Positions 7,536 through 16,136 are shown, counted from the stretch's first letter. The stretch: DNA of 42,778 bases from Clostridia bacterium (GCA_900767835.1 CAAGAO010000011.1:1-42778), one strand, 5' to 3'. Numbers and translations: made by a program. The notes: generated from the sequence alone by a model not told the origin.

Positions 7536-7704
7536 ATAATAAACAAAAGATATAAAAAGGTGTTTTAGTTTCATTATACTTGTACAATAACAAAGCAAAT
7601 ATATTTTCTATAAATATAGCAAAATTGTAGTTTAGTAGTTTATATAATTCAAGTAAAATTTTAAATTTTAAAGCACCTAATCAAAACAGAAATTAGGTTT
7701 TTAG
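7536..7704. other. AT-rich gene-free region before rsmD
   Basis: No gene. A hairpin is possible between AAAAGGTGTTTTAG (about 7556) and TAAAGCACCTAAT (about 7669), but they are far apart. Nothing else of note seen. Confidence 0.35.
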
Positions 7705-7734
7705 TTGCAAATAAAATTGTATATGATATATACT
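7705..7734 (+). promoter_or_regulatory. Promoter of rsmD, leaderless arrangement
   Basis: -35 TTGCAA (7705-7710), 18-bp spacer, -10 TATACT (7729-7734). The family-conserved start codon (7741) is six nt after the -10 box, and no ribosome binding site exists. Confidence 0.7.
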
Positions 7735-7740
7735 ATAAAT

Positions 7741-8265
7741 ATGAGAATAATATCAGGACAGTTTAAAGGTAGGCCATTAAAGTCACCTAAAAGTGATAAC
7801 ATTCGCCCAACAGGCGATAAAGTAAAACAAGCATTATTTACTAAATTGCAATTTGATATTCCAAATTCAATAGTATTAGATTTGTTTAGTGGTTCGGGAG
7901 CATTAGGCATTGAAGCATTATCACGTGGGGCAAAAATGGTGTATTTTGTAGATAAAGACAAAAGAAGTATAATGCTTACCAAAGAAAACTTAAAAGGCTT
8001 GCCAACAAACTATAAAGTGTTAAATTGCGGTTACGATATTGCCTTGAACACAATAAAAGAAAAATTTGACCTTATTCTGGTTGATCCGCCATACGCTAGT
8101 GGAGTATACGATAATGTAATGGAGTTGATAAAAAAAAATGACTTGTTAAGTGAAGATGGTTATGTTGTATGCGAACATCCAAATGAACTTAAAGTTAATT
8201 CTAACTTAAACTTGATTGACCAAAAGAGATATGGTACAGTAACATTAACTTTTTTTAAAAAATAA
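7741..8265 (+). CDS. rsmD: 16S rRNA (guanine966-N2)-methyltransferase RsmD
   Basis: 174 residues from the ATG at 7741, where the typical family start MRIISGQFKGR begins; an in-frame ATG at 7705 would add 12 residues not found in the family, and the promoter lies in that stretch. S-adenosylmethionine-binding motif VLDLFSGSGALGIEALSRGA (about 48-67) and catalytic DPPY in LILVDPPYASG. Methylates G966 of 16S rRNA during 30S assembly. In many Firmicutes coaD follows; here the next gene is unrelated. Leaderless transcript likely. Confidence 0.93.
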   Translation: MRIISGQFKGRPLKSPKSDNIRPTGDKVKQALFTKLQFDIPNSIVLDLFSGSGALGIEALSRGAKMVYFVDKDKRSIMLTKENLKGLPTNYKVLNCGYDIALNTIKEKFDLILVDPPYASGVYDNVMELIKKNDLLSEDGYVVCEHPNELKVNSNLNLIDQKRYGTVTLTFFKK

Positions 8266-8287
8266 GCCAAAATTTTTAAATTAGGTA

Positions 8288-8316
8288 TTGAAATTTACAA
8301 AAGTATATGGTAAAAT
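8288..8316 (+). promoter_or_regulatory. Promoter of the acidic coiled-coil protein gene
   Basis: -35 TTGAAA (8288-8293), 17-bp spacer, -10 TAAAAT (8311-8316), about 40 nt of leader with an AAGGAG site before the ATG. Confidence 0.65.
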
Positions 8317-8363
8317 ATAGCCAAATAGTCATTTAAGACTAATTTTTTAAGGAGAAAACAAAA

Positions 8364-9692
8364 ATGATTTTAGAAGTTTTAAAGTACATATTAATTGTTT
8401 TAGGAATAATAATCGTTGGTGCGTTCATTATCTATGCTCTTGCTAGCTTAATGCTTGCAATTGTTGACCCACACGCAAAAGATAATAAAGATTCAAATAC
8501 ACAACAAACTCAACCAGTTCAAAATCAACAAATAGTTTATGAACAACCAAAATTATTAGCAGAACCAGAACAACAAGAAGAAAAAGTTGAACAATCTGAT
8601 GTTAAAGATGTTGATTTAGACAAGGCAAAAGAAGAAGAAATGGCTTTATCTCAAGGTGCTACTGTTACTTCTTTAAATGAGGAAGAAGACAGTTTCATTA
8701 AAGAAAAACAAAAAGCAATTGAAGATAGAATCAACGCAAAACAAGCAAAAGAAGAAGAAAAAGAAGAACCACAAGAGGACGAAATTAATCTTGATGATAT
8801 CTTTGTTGATTCTACTGAAGAAGAAAAAGAAGAACCTGCAAAAGAAGAACCTGTAAAAGAAGAAGATGATGATGAAGACATTGAAGCCTTAATCAACAAA
8901 ATCTTAGCAGGCAATGATGAAGAAGAATCTGACGAAACTGAAGAACAACCAACCGAAGAAGTAGTTGAAAATCAACCAGTTGAAGAAACAACTGAAGAAG
9001 TTGTAGAAACTCCAGTAGAAGAAGTTGTTGAAGACAAATCTAATGAACAAGAAGAAAGAATTAAAGCCCTAGAAGAAGAACTTGCTCGTCAAAAAGAAGA
9101 ATATGAAAACAAATTAAAAGAAACTCAAGAAGCGAAAGAACAAGAAGCGAAAGAACAAGAGGCAAAAGAGCAAGAAATTAACGAACAAATTGAACAATTA
9201 AAACAAGAACTTGCTGAAAAAGATAAACAACTCGCTGAATCTGATAAACCAGCTGGTGCATTAACACTAGAAGAATATGAAGAAAGATTAAAAGTATTAA
9301 ACGAAAGATTAGCAGTTAATGAAAAAGAATTTAGAGCAGTTAAAAAAGAATACTTACCACTTGCTAAAATTAAAAAATCTTACGAAAAAGATAAAGTTAA
9401 ACTTCGTAGAAAAGAAGCACTTGTTGCTAAACAAAAAGTTGTGCTATATGGTGTAAATAACTATGTTGATATTGATGAAGAAAAAGCAAAGAAATTATCA
9501 GAAGACTTAGATTTATTAGATGGCTTAAGATTATCTGTTCAACATTGCGAAGAAGTATTAAAACAAAATGAAGAACGTTACCCAATACTAGAAAATTCTT
9601 ACAATATTTTACTTGCAACAAACGAAAACTTAAAATCAGATATTGCTGAATGCACAGCAAAAATTGCTGAACTTAAAGCAAACCAAGAATAA
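8364..9692 (+). CDS. Membrane-anchored acidic coiled-coil protein, unknown
   Basis: 442 residues. One N-terminal membrane helix (about 5-32), then a long very acidic low-complexity region (about 70-235, dominated by Glu with Thr, Val and Pro), then coiled coil (about 225-290 and 305-440). The coiled coil contains QEAKE three times from perfect or near-perfect 15-nt repeats (9126-9170). The topology suggests a cytoplasmic or surface-tethered rod, as in cell-shape or division scaffolds, but no known family is recognised. Its own promoter and terminator make it a single-gene unit. Strong AAGGAG site before the ATG. Confidence 0.7.
   Translation: MILEVLKYILIVLGIIIVGAFIIYALASLMLAIVDPHAKDNKDSNTQQTQPVQNQQIVYEQPKLLAEPEQQEEKVEQSDVKDVDLDKAKEEEMALSQGATVTSLNEEEDSFIKEKQKAIEDRINAKQAKEEEKEEPQEDEINLDDIFVDSTEEEKEEPAKEEPVKEEDDDEDIEALINKILAGNDEEESDETEEQPTEEVVENQPVEETTEEVVETPVEEVVEDKSNEQEERIKALEEELARQKEEYENKLKETQEAKEQEAKEQEAKEQEINEQIEQLKQELAEKDKQLAESDKPAGALTLEEYEERLKVLNERLAVNEKEFRAVKKEYLPLAKIKKSYEKDKVKLRRKEALVAKQKVVLYGVNNYVDIDEEKAKKLSEDLDLLDGLRLSVQHCEEVLKQNEERYPILENSYNILLATNENLKSDIAECTAKIAELKANQE
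9126..9170 (+). repeat. Three tandem 15-bp in-frame repeats
   Basis: CAAGAAGCGAAAGAA twice, then a variant with three changes, each encoding QEAKE inside the coiled-coil region. Copy number could vary without shifting the frame. Confidence 0.85.
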
Positions 9693-9702
9693 TTAAAAAT
9701 TC

Positions 9703-9735
9703 AAAAAAATCAAGATTTAAATTCTTGATTTTTTT
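9703..9735 (+). terminator. Terminator of the coiled-coil protein gene
   Basis: AAATCAAGA / TCTTGATTT with short loop and T-tail. Confidence 0.8.
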
Positions 9736-9840
9736 AAAAAGAATACTTTATACAATTTATAGTTAATGTAATCATTAGAATTAAAAATATATGTATTTTA
9801 GCAAAAATTTGTCATAACAAATAAAATAACAGCAGAACAA

Positions 9841-9887
9841 AATAAATAAGGCAAAACTGTAAGTGGTTCAGTTTTGCCTTATTTATT
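9841..9887 (-). terminator. Bidirectional terminator behind the GDPD gene
   Basis: Perfect 19-bp arms, GGCAAAACTG at the core and AATAAATAA at the base, around a 9-nt loop. Ends immediately before the GDPD stop codon and lies between convergent genes. Confidence 0.8.
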
Positions 9888-9891
9888 AATA

Positions 9892-10620
9892 CTAAATTTT
9901 TGGTTCAAAGTTTTCAAATATAATATTGTCGCAATATTTAACTGCTTTCATATATTCTGTTTGAGATCGTACACACCAAGCAAGCAGTGGTAATTTTTTA
10001 AAGTGATTTACATACATATTAGGTAAGTTTTGAACATTATATGATATAAAGTCTGGACAAGATATTTTTTTGTTTAAAAGCATTCTTTTTAGAGCAAACT
10101 TTTTGATAAACGATAGCTTTTCACCTTTAAAATAAGAAGAAAGTTGACCTCTCCAAATAGAGGGAGCATTCTTTTTAAACCATTCCAAAGAGTAGGGGTT
10201 AAAAGATTGAATGGCATAATCTCCATCATAATTTTTTAATATTTCATATGTTGCTTTCTCTAGTTCACCAATTTTGCCTTCGTTTTTTATTTCAATTAAA
10301 ATAGGAACTTGTCCGCTAACTAAATCTAATACTTCCATTAAGGTTGGAATGCAAAAATCTGTTTTATTTAGTTTATACTCACTTAGTTCGCTTTTTAATA
10401 AGTTTTTAGTGTATCCATCTCGACCAGTCATTCTTGCAAGCGAATAATCATGAAAAACAACAATGGTGCCATCTGCAATTTGTTGGACGTCTAGTTCAAT
10501 AGCATAGCCAAAATCAACGGCCCTTGCAAAAGCTCCAAGTGAATTTTCAGGATTTTCAGTATTGTGAAAACCTCTATGTGCGATATAATCTTTAACAAGC
10601 CAAGAATTAAATATTTCCAT
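9892..10620 (-). CDS. Glycerophosphodiester phosphodiesterase (GDPD family)
   Basis: 242 residues, normal length for cytoplasmic enzymes of the UgpQ type. Splits glycerophosphodiesters from phospholipid turnover into glycerol 3-phosphate and an alcohol. Seen: IAHRGFHNTENPENS (metal/catalytic His and Glu), IELDVQQIADGTIVVFHDYSLARMTG (Glu, Asp and second catalytic His), and ILIEIKNEG. No signal peptide or membrane helix, so cytoplasmic. AAAAGGAC about 10 nt upstream of the ATG supports the start. Single-gene unit with its own promoter. Confidence 0.93.
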   Translation of the reverse strand: MEIFNSWLVKDYIAHRGFHNTENPENSLGAFARAVDFGYAIELDVQQIADGTIVVFHDYSLARMTGRDGYTKNLLKSELSEYKLNKTDFCIPTLMEVLDLVSGQVPILIEIKNEGKIGELEKATYEILKNYDGDYAIQSFNPYSLEWFKKNAPSIWRGQLSSYFKGEKLSFIKKFALKRMLLNKKISCPDFISYNVQNLPNMYVNHFKKLPLLAWCVRSQTEYMKAVKYCDNIIFENFEPKI

Positions 10621-10640
10621 AAAATTAAGTCCTTTTCGTT

Positions 10641-10669
10641 ATTTTACAAGATTTATAAAAAAAATACAA
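10641..10669 (-). promoter_or_regulatory. Promoter of the GDPD gene
   Basis: Minus strand: -35 TTGTAT (10664-10669), 17-bp spacer, -10 TAAAAT (10641-10646). Confidence 0.6.
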
Positions 10670-10981
10670 ATTAATATCAATTATTTTTTGCTATATCATA
10701 CAAATAATTGATTTTTAGTAATATTTGAAGATATTTTTAATAAACTGAAAGATTTATACAAATATAATAAACTTAAACACAACAAAAAATTATTATTAAA
10801 TTATAGCAATATTTTCATTTTTGCCAAATATTCTCAATTTAAATTTTTCTTTACAAATTATTATATATATATTATAATTAAGTTGATTTAAGTTACATAA
10901 TTAGGGTATTTGTATATTATTTATATATTAAATTGAATATATTAAAATACAATTGAATAATATGTAACAATAGGGGGATAT
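10670..10981. other. Very AT-rich divergent intergenic region
   Basis: No gene and no strong hairpin. It must hold the promoter of the gene at 10982; several TTGAAT/TATATT-like words exist, but none at a convincing spacing. GGGGG before the ATG at 10982 serves as ribosome binding site. Confidence 0.4.
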
Positions 10982-11809
10982 ATGAAAAAATCAAAAATTG
11001 AAAAACTGATGTCCATTATTCCAATAACACTTGCTTTTGTTATTGTTGGCATTCTTGTTTTAGGTGTAATGGGAACTATAAAACTTAATCGTTTTGTTAT
11101 AGATTTTTTGCTAATTTTAGGTATCTTATGCTTTGGCTGTATTTCGAGCTTACCGGCAACAAGAATTCTAACCAAAGAAAAGGAATTAAAACATCACATT
11201 TATGCTTATGTAATAATCGGCTTAACAGGGCTTTCTTGTCTTTTATGGATTATATTTGTCTTTGTAGGTCAAGACTTTATTAATGCAATAAGTAGTGGTA
11301 CTTACACTGGCAATTTGGGTATTTTAACATATGCAAAAATTGTAGTATTTATCACAGTTCAAACATCAATAGCAAATATGGTAATCTCAAATGTTTATAC
11401 ATTCAAAAAAGAATATTTGGCTTTTCAAATAATAATGTATATAAGTAATTTTATTGTTGATTTATGGCTTACAATTGCAATTATGTCTTTAAACTATGTT
11501 GGCGATAGTCTTGAATTTACTGCAAATTGGTTATTTGATTCAAAATTTATTTGGACAATATTCTCATTAGCACTAGCATTCTCTATACTTGCAGGTGCAA
11601 TCTTAAAGAGCATAATCAAAAAACGCACTAGAGATATAACCTTAGATCAACAAACAATTCTTAAAACTATACAAGATAATAATATTCAAATTCAACAAGA
11701 ACCTTCAATAGAAGACCGCATTAAAAAATTAGACGAATTAAAAGAAAAAGGTATGCTAACCGAAGAAGAATATGCAAACAAAAAAGCAAAAATTTTAGAA
11801 GAAATTTAA
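10982..11809 (+). CDS. Six-helix membrane protein with C-terminal SHOCT domain
   Basis: 275 residues. Six hydrophobic segments (about 13-36, 40-62, 74-97, 113-136, 147-172, 187-212), then a cytoplasmic tail ending in a short SHOCT-type helical hairpin (about 244-274: IKKLDELKEKGMLTEEEYANKK). SHOCT modules mediate oligomerisation or partner binding and are often attached to membrane proteins of unknown role. Start supported by AGGGGG 6-7 nt upstream. Single-gene unit with terminator. Substrate or role unknown. Confidence 0.8.
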   Translation: MKKSKIEKLMSIIPITLAFVIVGILVLGVMGTIKLNRFVIDFLLILGILCFGCISSLPATRILTKEKELKHHIYAYVIIGLTGLSCLLWIIFVFVGQDFINAISSGTYTGNLGILTYAKIVVFITVQTSIANMVISNVYTFKKEYLAFQIIMYISNFIVDLWLTIAIMSLNYVGDSLEFTANWLFDSKFIWTIFSLALAFSILAGAILKSIIKKRTRDITLDQQTILKTIQDNNIQIQQEPSIEDRIKKLDELKEKGMLTEEEYANKKAKILEEI

Positions 11810-11823
11810 TAATTGATTAATTT

Positions 11824-11862
11824 AAAAAAGACATATAACAAAAATGTTATATGCCTTTTTTA
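11824..11862 (+). terminator. Terminator of the SHOCT membrane protein gene
   Basis: AAAAAAG.CATATAACA / TGTTATATG.CTTTTTT with an AAAA loop and T-tail. Confidence 0.85.
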
Positions 11863-11899
11863 ATTGTATAAAAGCGCTAATTAAAATAATTTATTATGA

Positions 11900-12286
11900 T
11901 TAATTATTATCAATTTCTTCATAACTATTCATATCAATTATATTTCTATTATCATTTTTGTTGGAAAAATTGCTATTATTATTTTTATTATTAAACATAC
12001 CTAAACTATTAATTAATTTGCTAATATTAGGATTAAAATTTTGCATCATAGACATAAAATTAGCATTGCCATTATTATTTTTACCGCCCAGCAAAAATGG
12101 AAGTATTTGATTTAACATATCAGAATTTAAAATATTGCTTAAAAAACTATTATTATTGAAATTATTTCCGTTCGGTTGAGTGTTGTTTTGTAAGTTAGTG
12201 TTTGATACATTGTTATTTGTAAAAAATACTTGAGGATAATCTGAAATGTAATTGTTATTATGTGTATTATAATTACTATTATACAT
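11900..12286 (-). CDS. Asparagine-rich protein, unknown
   Basis: 128 residues, more than a third Asn, with a less repetitive core (about 47-100) containing MLNQILPFLLGG and ISKLINSLGMF. AAAGGA about 7 nt before the ATG makes it a real gene rather than a low-complexity artefact. It is divergent from the operon at 12390, whose first product carries the similar phrase MLNQLTPFL. No signal peptide. Asn-rich tracts in AT-rich genomes can be neutral or aggregation-prone; no function can be assigned. Confidence 0.55.
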   Translation of the reverse strand: MYNSNYNTHNNNYISDYPQVFFTNNNVSNTNLQNNTQPNGNNFNNNSFLSNILNSDMLNQILPFLLGGKNNNGNANFMSMMQNFNPNISKLINSLGMFNNKNNNSNFSNKNDNRNIIDMNSYEEIDNN

Positions 12287-12389
12287 ATATTATTCCTTTA
12301 ATATCTAAATATATGATGGTGAAAAATAAAGTGTGCATAATTAACATTTTTAATAAGAAATATCATATATTAAAACATAAGGAGTTTTT

Positions 12390-12656
12390 ATGGGGTTTAA
12401 GAATTACAACAAAGAGCAGAATAACGAAGAAGAAAAAATTAAGCAAGAAACGAATAAAATTAATACACTATATAATGAATATAAAGGAATGTCAGAAGAT
12501 GAACTTATAAACGAGCTATATAAATATGTCGCGAAACAAAAACAAGATGGAACATTTAATTATGACTCATTAACAAATATGCTAAATCAATTAACTCCTT
12601 TTTTAACTAGCGAGCAACAAAATAAAATGAAGGATATATTAAATAGTTTAAAATAA
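12390..12656 (+). CDS. Small helical protein upstream of subtilase, unknown
   Basis: 88 residues, charged N-terminus followed by YNEYKGMSEDELINELYKYV and SLTNMLNQLTPFLTSEQQ, which look like two or three helices. AAGGAG sits about 7 nt upstream of the ATG. The stop codon overlaps the start of the protease gene (TAATG), so the two are translationally coupled. A chaperone, inhibitor or adaptor of the protease is possible but only an inference from position. Confidence 0.65.
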   Translation: MGFKNYNKEQNNEEEKIKQETNKINTLYNEYKGMSEDELINELYKYVAKQKQDGTFNYDSLTNMLNQLTPFLTSEQQNKMKDILNSLK

Positions 12657-13789
12657 TGCAAAAAATAGATGAAAAACTACTAAAAATTGTTGCACTAGAA
12701 CAAAAACAATGCACTTACGAATGCATTGTTTATTATGCTGATAAAAAACGTTTTTATGATTATTTAAACAAAAACAACATAAAGGTAATAAAAGATTTAA
12801 GTTTTATTAATGCAGTAGTGGTTTGCTTTAATTCGGAAAAAATTTTGAAATCAAGCAAACAATACTTTGTTAGTTATATCTCATCAGTGGCAGATGTTTC
12901 TGCTTTGGTTGATGTGTCAAAAAGAATAATCAAATGTGATACGACACTTCTAACAGGCAAAAATGTCACAATAGCATTTATAGATACCGGCATAAATTCG
13001 CACATAGATTTTAAACTGAAAAATAATAGATTACTTGCATTTTATGACTTTGTAAACGGATATAGCAATAATTATGATGACAATGGACATGGCACTTTTG
13101 TTGCTGGAGTTGCAACTGGGAGCGGACTTTTAAGCGGGAAAAAATATATGGGCATTGCACCAAATTCAAACATAATTTCGTTAAAAGCATTAAACGAAAA
13201 AGGCGAAGCAACAGCGGTTACAATTTTAGATGCAATGCAGTGGGTTTATGATAATCACAATAAATACAACATAAAAGTAGTATGTATGAGTTTTGGTAGC
13301 GAACCATTAGGTATAAATGACCCAATTATGAAAGGTGCAGAAAAACTTTGGCTAGAAGGCATTGTAATTGTTAGTGCCGCAGGCAATTCAGGGCCAGAAA
13401 GACAAACAATAAAAAGTCCTGGAGTAAGCAAGAAAATTATAACAGTTGGCGGACTTGATGATAATCGAGATGCCCTAGGCGATTATAATGAGAAAAATTT
13501 TAAAGTTGCTGATTTTTCTTCGCGTGGACCAGCATTTAATAGGGTAAAACCAGATGTAATAGCACCAAGCGTAAATATTACATCTTGTTCGCATTTAGGC
13601 GGATATAGACAAATGAGCGGGACAAGTGTTGCAACTCCAATGGTTGCAGGGCTTTGTGCTTTAATATTTGAAAAATACCCAAACGCAACACCAGACCAAA
13701 TAAAAAACTTTTTGTTATACAATGCAAAATCAATATTTAAAGGCAAAAATGCCGAAGGTTACGGTGTTGTTCAATTTAATTTACAATAG
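12656..13789 (+). CDS. Subtilisin-family serine protease (S8, AprX-like)
   Basis: 377 residues. The catalytic triad is visible: Asp in IAFIDTGINSH (about 109), His in DNGHGTFVAGVATG (about 144), Ser in SGTSVATPMVAG (about 324); the oxyanion Asn lies in SAAGNSGP. About 95 residues precede the catalytic domain, without signal peptide, as in intracellular or AprX-type subtilases; this stretch may be a propeptide. The gene starts on the last base of the upstream stop codon. Likely cytoplasmic protein turnover. Ends shortly before the lgt promoter. Confidence 0.92.
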   Translation: MQKIDEKLLKIVALEQKQCTYECIVYYADKKRFYDYLNKNNIKVIKDLSFINAVVVCFNSEKILKSSKQYFVSYISSVADVSALVDVSKRIIKCDTTLLTGKNVTIAFIDTGINSHIDFKLKNNRLLAFYDFVNGYSNNYDDNGHGTFVAGVATGSGLLSGKKYMGIAPNSNIISLKALNEKGEATAVTILDAMQWVYDNHNKYNIKVVCMSFGSEPLGINDPIMKGAEKLWLEGIVIVSAAGNSGPERQTIKSPGVSKKIITVGGLDDNRDALGDYNEKNFKVADFSSRGPAFNRVKPDVIAPSVNITSCSHLGGYRQMSGTSVATPMVAGLCALIFEKYPNATPDQIKNFLLYNAKSIFKGKNAEGYGVVQFNLQ

Positions 13790-13792
13790 CAT

Positions 13793-13821
13793 TTGCCTTT
13801 TACAGATTAGAATAGTATAAT
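13793..13821 (+). promoter_or_regulatory. Promoter of lgt operon, leaderless arrangement
   Basis: -35 TTGCCT (13793-13798), 17-bp spacer, -10 TATAAT (13816-13821). The lgt ATG (13828) is 6 nt downstream, exactly where transcription should begin. The -35 box starts 4 bases after the protease stop codon. Confidence 0.75.
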
Positions 13822-13827
13822 ATTGTT

Positions 13828-14607
13828 ATGTTAAATTTAGTTAATGGTTTTACTATATTTGGTTTAAATATTAAATTTTATGGTATAACAATGGCAACGG
13901 CAATGCTTGTTGGTATTATTTTGGCGTGCAAAAATGCAAAACAAAGAGGTTTAAAATCAGATGACATATTTGCCTTAGCACTATATGTTTTGCCACTAGC
14001 GGTAATAGGTGCAAGACTTTTATACATTTTGGGTGCAGACCATTCATACTCCTTTGCCGGAATGTTTAAAATTTGGGAAGGCGGAATGTCAATATATGGC
14101 GGAATAATAGGTGGAGCAGTCGGTGTTGCATTATTTTGCATAATACACAAAAAAAACTTTTTAGATGTTGCCGATGTGGCTTGCGTATCATTAATTTTAG
14201 GGCAGGCAATAGGTAGATGGGGTAATTTTTTCAATCAAGAAGTGTATGGGCATTTGGTAACCAATCCATCTTGGCAATGGTTTCCATTTGCTGTACTTTT
14301 AGATAACGGTGAATGGCATTATGCTTTGTTCTTTTATGAGTTTTTAATCAACCTTGCAATTTTTTCACTTCTATTTATTTTGTTACGCAAAGTAAAAACA
14401 AAAGGCTATGTTACAAGTGCATATTTGGTTGCCTACGGCACAATAAGGTTCTGTTTAGAACCACTACGCGAGTCTACATATAATCTAATGGTATTTGGGC
14501 TTAAACTAAGTTCCATAACAAGTGTAATGGCAATTCTTGCAGGTATAGCAATCTTCGTTTTTGTTTATACTAAACAAAAACGAGGTAAGATAAATGAAAA
14601 AGAATAA
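13828..14607 (+). CDS. lgt: Prolipoprotein diacylglyceryl transferase
   Basis: 259 residues, polytopic membrane enzyme with about seven helices. Transfers diacylglycerol from phosphatidylglycerol to the Cys of lipoprotein precursors, the first step of lipoprotein maturation. Signature GRWGNFFNQEVYG at about 128-140, the conserved GARLLYIL and WEGGMSIYGGIIGG, and a late ...LEPLRES motif. No ribosome binding site; see the promoter entry. First gene of a three-gene operon, overlapping the next gene by 14 nt. Confidence 0.95.
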   Translation: MLNLVNGFTIFGLNIKFYGITMATAMLVGIILACKNAKQRGLKSDDIFALALYVLPLAVIGARLLYILGADHSYSFAGMFKIWEGGMSIYGGIIGGAVGVALFCIIHKKNFLDVADVACVSLILGQAIGRWGNFFNQEVYGHLVTNPSWQWFPFAVLLDNGEWHYALFFYEFLINLAIFSLLFILLRKVKTKGYVTSAYLVAYGTIRFCLEPLRESTYNLMVFGLKLSSITSVMAILAGIAIFVFVYTKQKRGKINEKE

Positions 14608-15085
14608 AATATTATTAGCAGTAGCATTATTTTTAATAGTTTTATTCATATTATCATTATTTGTCACAATCAATAATGTAAATTTAAGAGAATACTGGTT
14701 TAGCATATCGTGTGTTTTAATAGGGCTTTATTCTCTTTTATATTGTGCTATGTATAAATTAGATTCTTCACTATACTATGGCACACTTATAATCTGGCTA
14801 GGCATACTATCATTTATGCAGTTATATTTGTCTTACACACTTGCATATTATTATCCAATGTATATGCTAAGTTTTGCCTTTGCCAGTCTTGCAGTATTCG
14901 CACTTTTTAGACAAAAAATTCATTTTAAACTATTTGCTTTTTTTGCATTTGAATGTATACTGCTTATAGTTTATAAAATAAATATCCTAAACATTTACTG
15001 GCTTATTGCAATTAACGGAATATATTTGTTGCTAATTGCACTAAATATGTTTTTTAGGATAAAACATAATCTCAAGGAGAATTAA
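14594..15085 (+). CDS. Small polytopic membrane protein in lgt operon, unknown
   Basis: 163 residues, almost all hydrophobic, about five or six membrane helices separated by short loops, ending in a basic tail (FRIKHNLKEN). Its GAGGT binding site (14582-14586) lies inside the end of lgt and its start overlaps lgt by 14 nt, indicating coupled translation. It abuts the next gene directly. No family recognised; its position between lgt and a DivIVA-like protein hints at an envelope or division role. Confidence 0.7.
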   Translation: MKKNKILLAVALFLIVLFILSLFVTINNVNLREYWFSISCVLIGLYSLLYCAMYKLDSSLYYGTLIIWLGILSFMQLYLSYTLAYYYPMYMLSFAFASLAVFALFRQKIHFKLFAFFAFECILLIVYKINILNIYWLIAINGIYLLLIALNMFFRIKHNLKEN

Positions 15086-15910
15086 ATGAAAGATTTTCAA
15101 TCTGCTAGAAATGGCTATAATAAAGAAGAAGTAAATACCTATATTGAAGATTTAGAAGACCAACTAAACCAAAAAGACATCAAAATTCAATCATTAGAAA
15201 AATCTTTGACAACATATCAATCAAAGGAAAAAGATATAAAAGAAAAAGGCGAGAATATTTCAATAGCATTGACCGCAGCGGTTGAAAAAGCCAAACAAAT
15301 AGAAAGCAGTAGTAAAAATGTCTATAACCTAAAAATTGAAGAACTAAACATTCTATATGCAAGATGGGAAAAAGTGTTAAACGAAATTGTCAAAAAATAT
15401 CCAAACCTAGATGAAATAGATAATGTCAAAAAATTGCTTGCAGAGTTTAAGTCAAATTTAAAAAATAATTTAAAAGAAGACTTTAAATTTGTAGGTGCAA
15501 CCCCAGTAACTCAGGATAGTGACCCAATGCGAGCCCTTCTTGGCAAAATGAATACATATTTAGATAAGCAAGTAACCGAGAAAAAAGAACCAAAAACAAA
15601 AACACATATAAGGAAACAACTCCCAAAAGATATGTTACAAAAACAAACCGAACTAAATAAGTTGGAAGAAAAAGCGACAATGATAAAACCTATCTACGAA
15701 GCAAGAATAGAAAAAGGCGAAAAATATGAGTCATTACTTGATAAGTTTTTAACCGAAGATGCAGCCCCAGACTCAGTTTATGCAAACAAACTAACCGCAA
15801 AAGCGGGAGTAATGCCTGAAGCAAATGAATCAGGTTTTGATTTAAAAGAAGCCGTAAATCCCAAAGATAGCCTAGAAACAATAATGAAAAGTTTTGACTT
15901 TTTCAACTAA
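15086..15910 (+). CDS. DivIVA-like coiled-coil protein
   Basis: 274 residues. The N-terminus FQSARNGYNKEEVNTYIEDLEDQL has the DivIVA/GpsB pattern (GY...EV..Y...L) that binds curved membrane, followed by a coiled coil (about 18-110). The rest (about 120-274) is mostly charged and helical, without known domain. Family members recruit division or cell-pole machinery. AAGGAG precedes the ATG, which follows directly on the stop of the membrane protein gene. Last gene of the lgt operon; terminator follows. Confidence 0.75.
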   Translation: MKDFQSARNGYNKEEVNTYIEDLEDQLNQKDIKIQSLEKSLTTYQSKEKDIKEKGENISIALTAAVEKAKQIESSSKNVYNLKIEELNILYARWEKVLNEIVKKYPNLDEIDNVKKLLAEFKSNLKNNLKEDFKFVGATPVTQDSDPMRALLGKMNTYLDKQVTEKKEPKTKTHIRKQLPKDMLQKQTELNKLEEKATMIKPIYEARIEKGEKYESLLDKFLTEDAAPDSVYANKLTAKAGVMPEANESGFDLKEAVNPKDSLETIMKSFDFFN

Positions 15911-15945
15911 AAAATTGAATGTTAATTATAAAATTTATTACTTAA

Positions 15946-15984
15946 AAAAATATCAAGCAAGAAATTTATCTGCTTGATATTTTT
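15946..15984 (+). terminator. Terminator of the lgt operon
   Basis: AAATATCAAGCA / TGCTTGATATTT with an 11-nt loop and T-tail. Confidence 0.85.
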
Positions 15985-16118
15985 ATATTGTTAATATAAA
16001 TATAAGAAAAAGATATAATGTGTCAATAAATAATTTTGATTAATTTCAAAAGTAAACAAAAATACACCCCCATGTTCACTTTTAGTTTACCACTTCAAAA
16101 AACTCAAAAAATTTAAAA
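15985..16118. other. A/T-rich stretch upstream of surface protein 2 promoter
   Basis: No gene. Contains CACCCCC at about 16065 and A-tracts just before the operator. From about 16109 on it matches the region before surface protein 1. Confidence 0.4.
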
Positions 16119-16136
16119 AAATGTTAAAAAACATTT
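16119..16136. promoter_or_regulatory. 18-bp inverted repeat overlapping the -35 box, second copy
   Basis: Same 18 bp as at 3602-3619, again ending inside the TTGACA box. Confidence 0.65.

Noticed and set aside
12262..12510. Plus-strand open frame of 82 codons before the small subtilase partner
   Set aside because: Overlaps both the Asn-rich gene start and the small-protein gene in another frame; very Lys/Ile-rich translation and no ribosome binding site.
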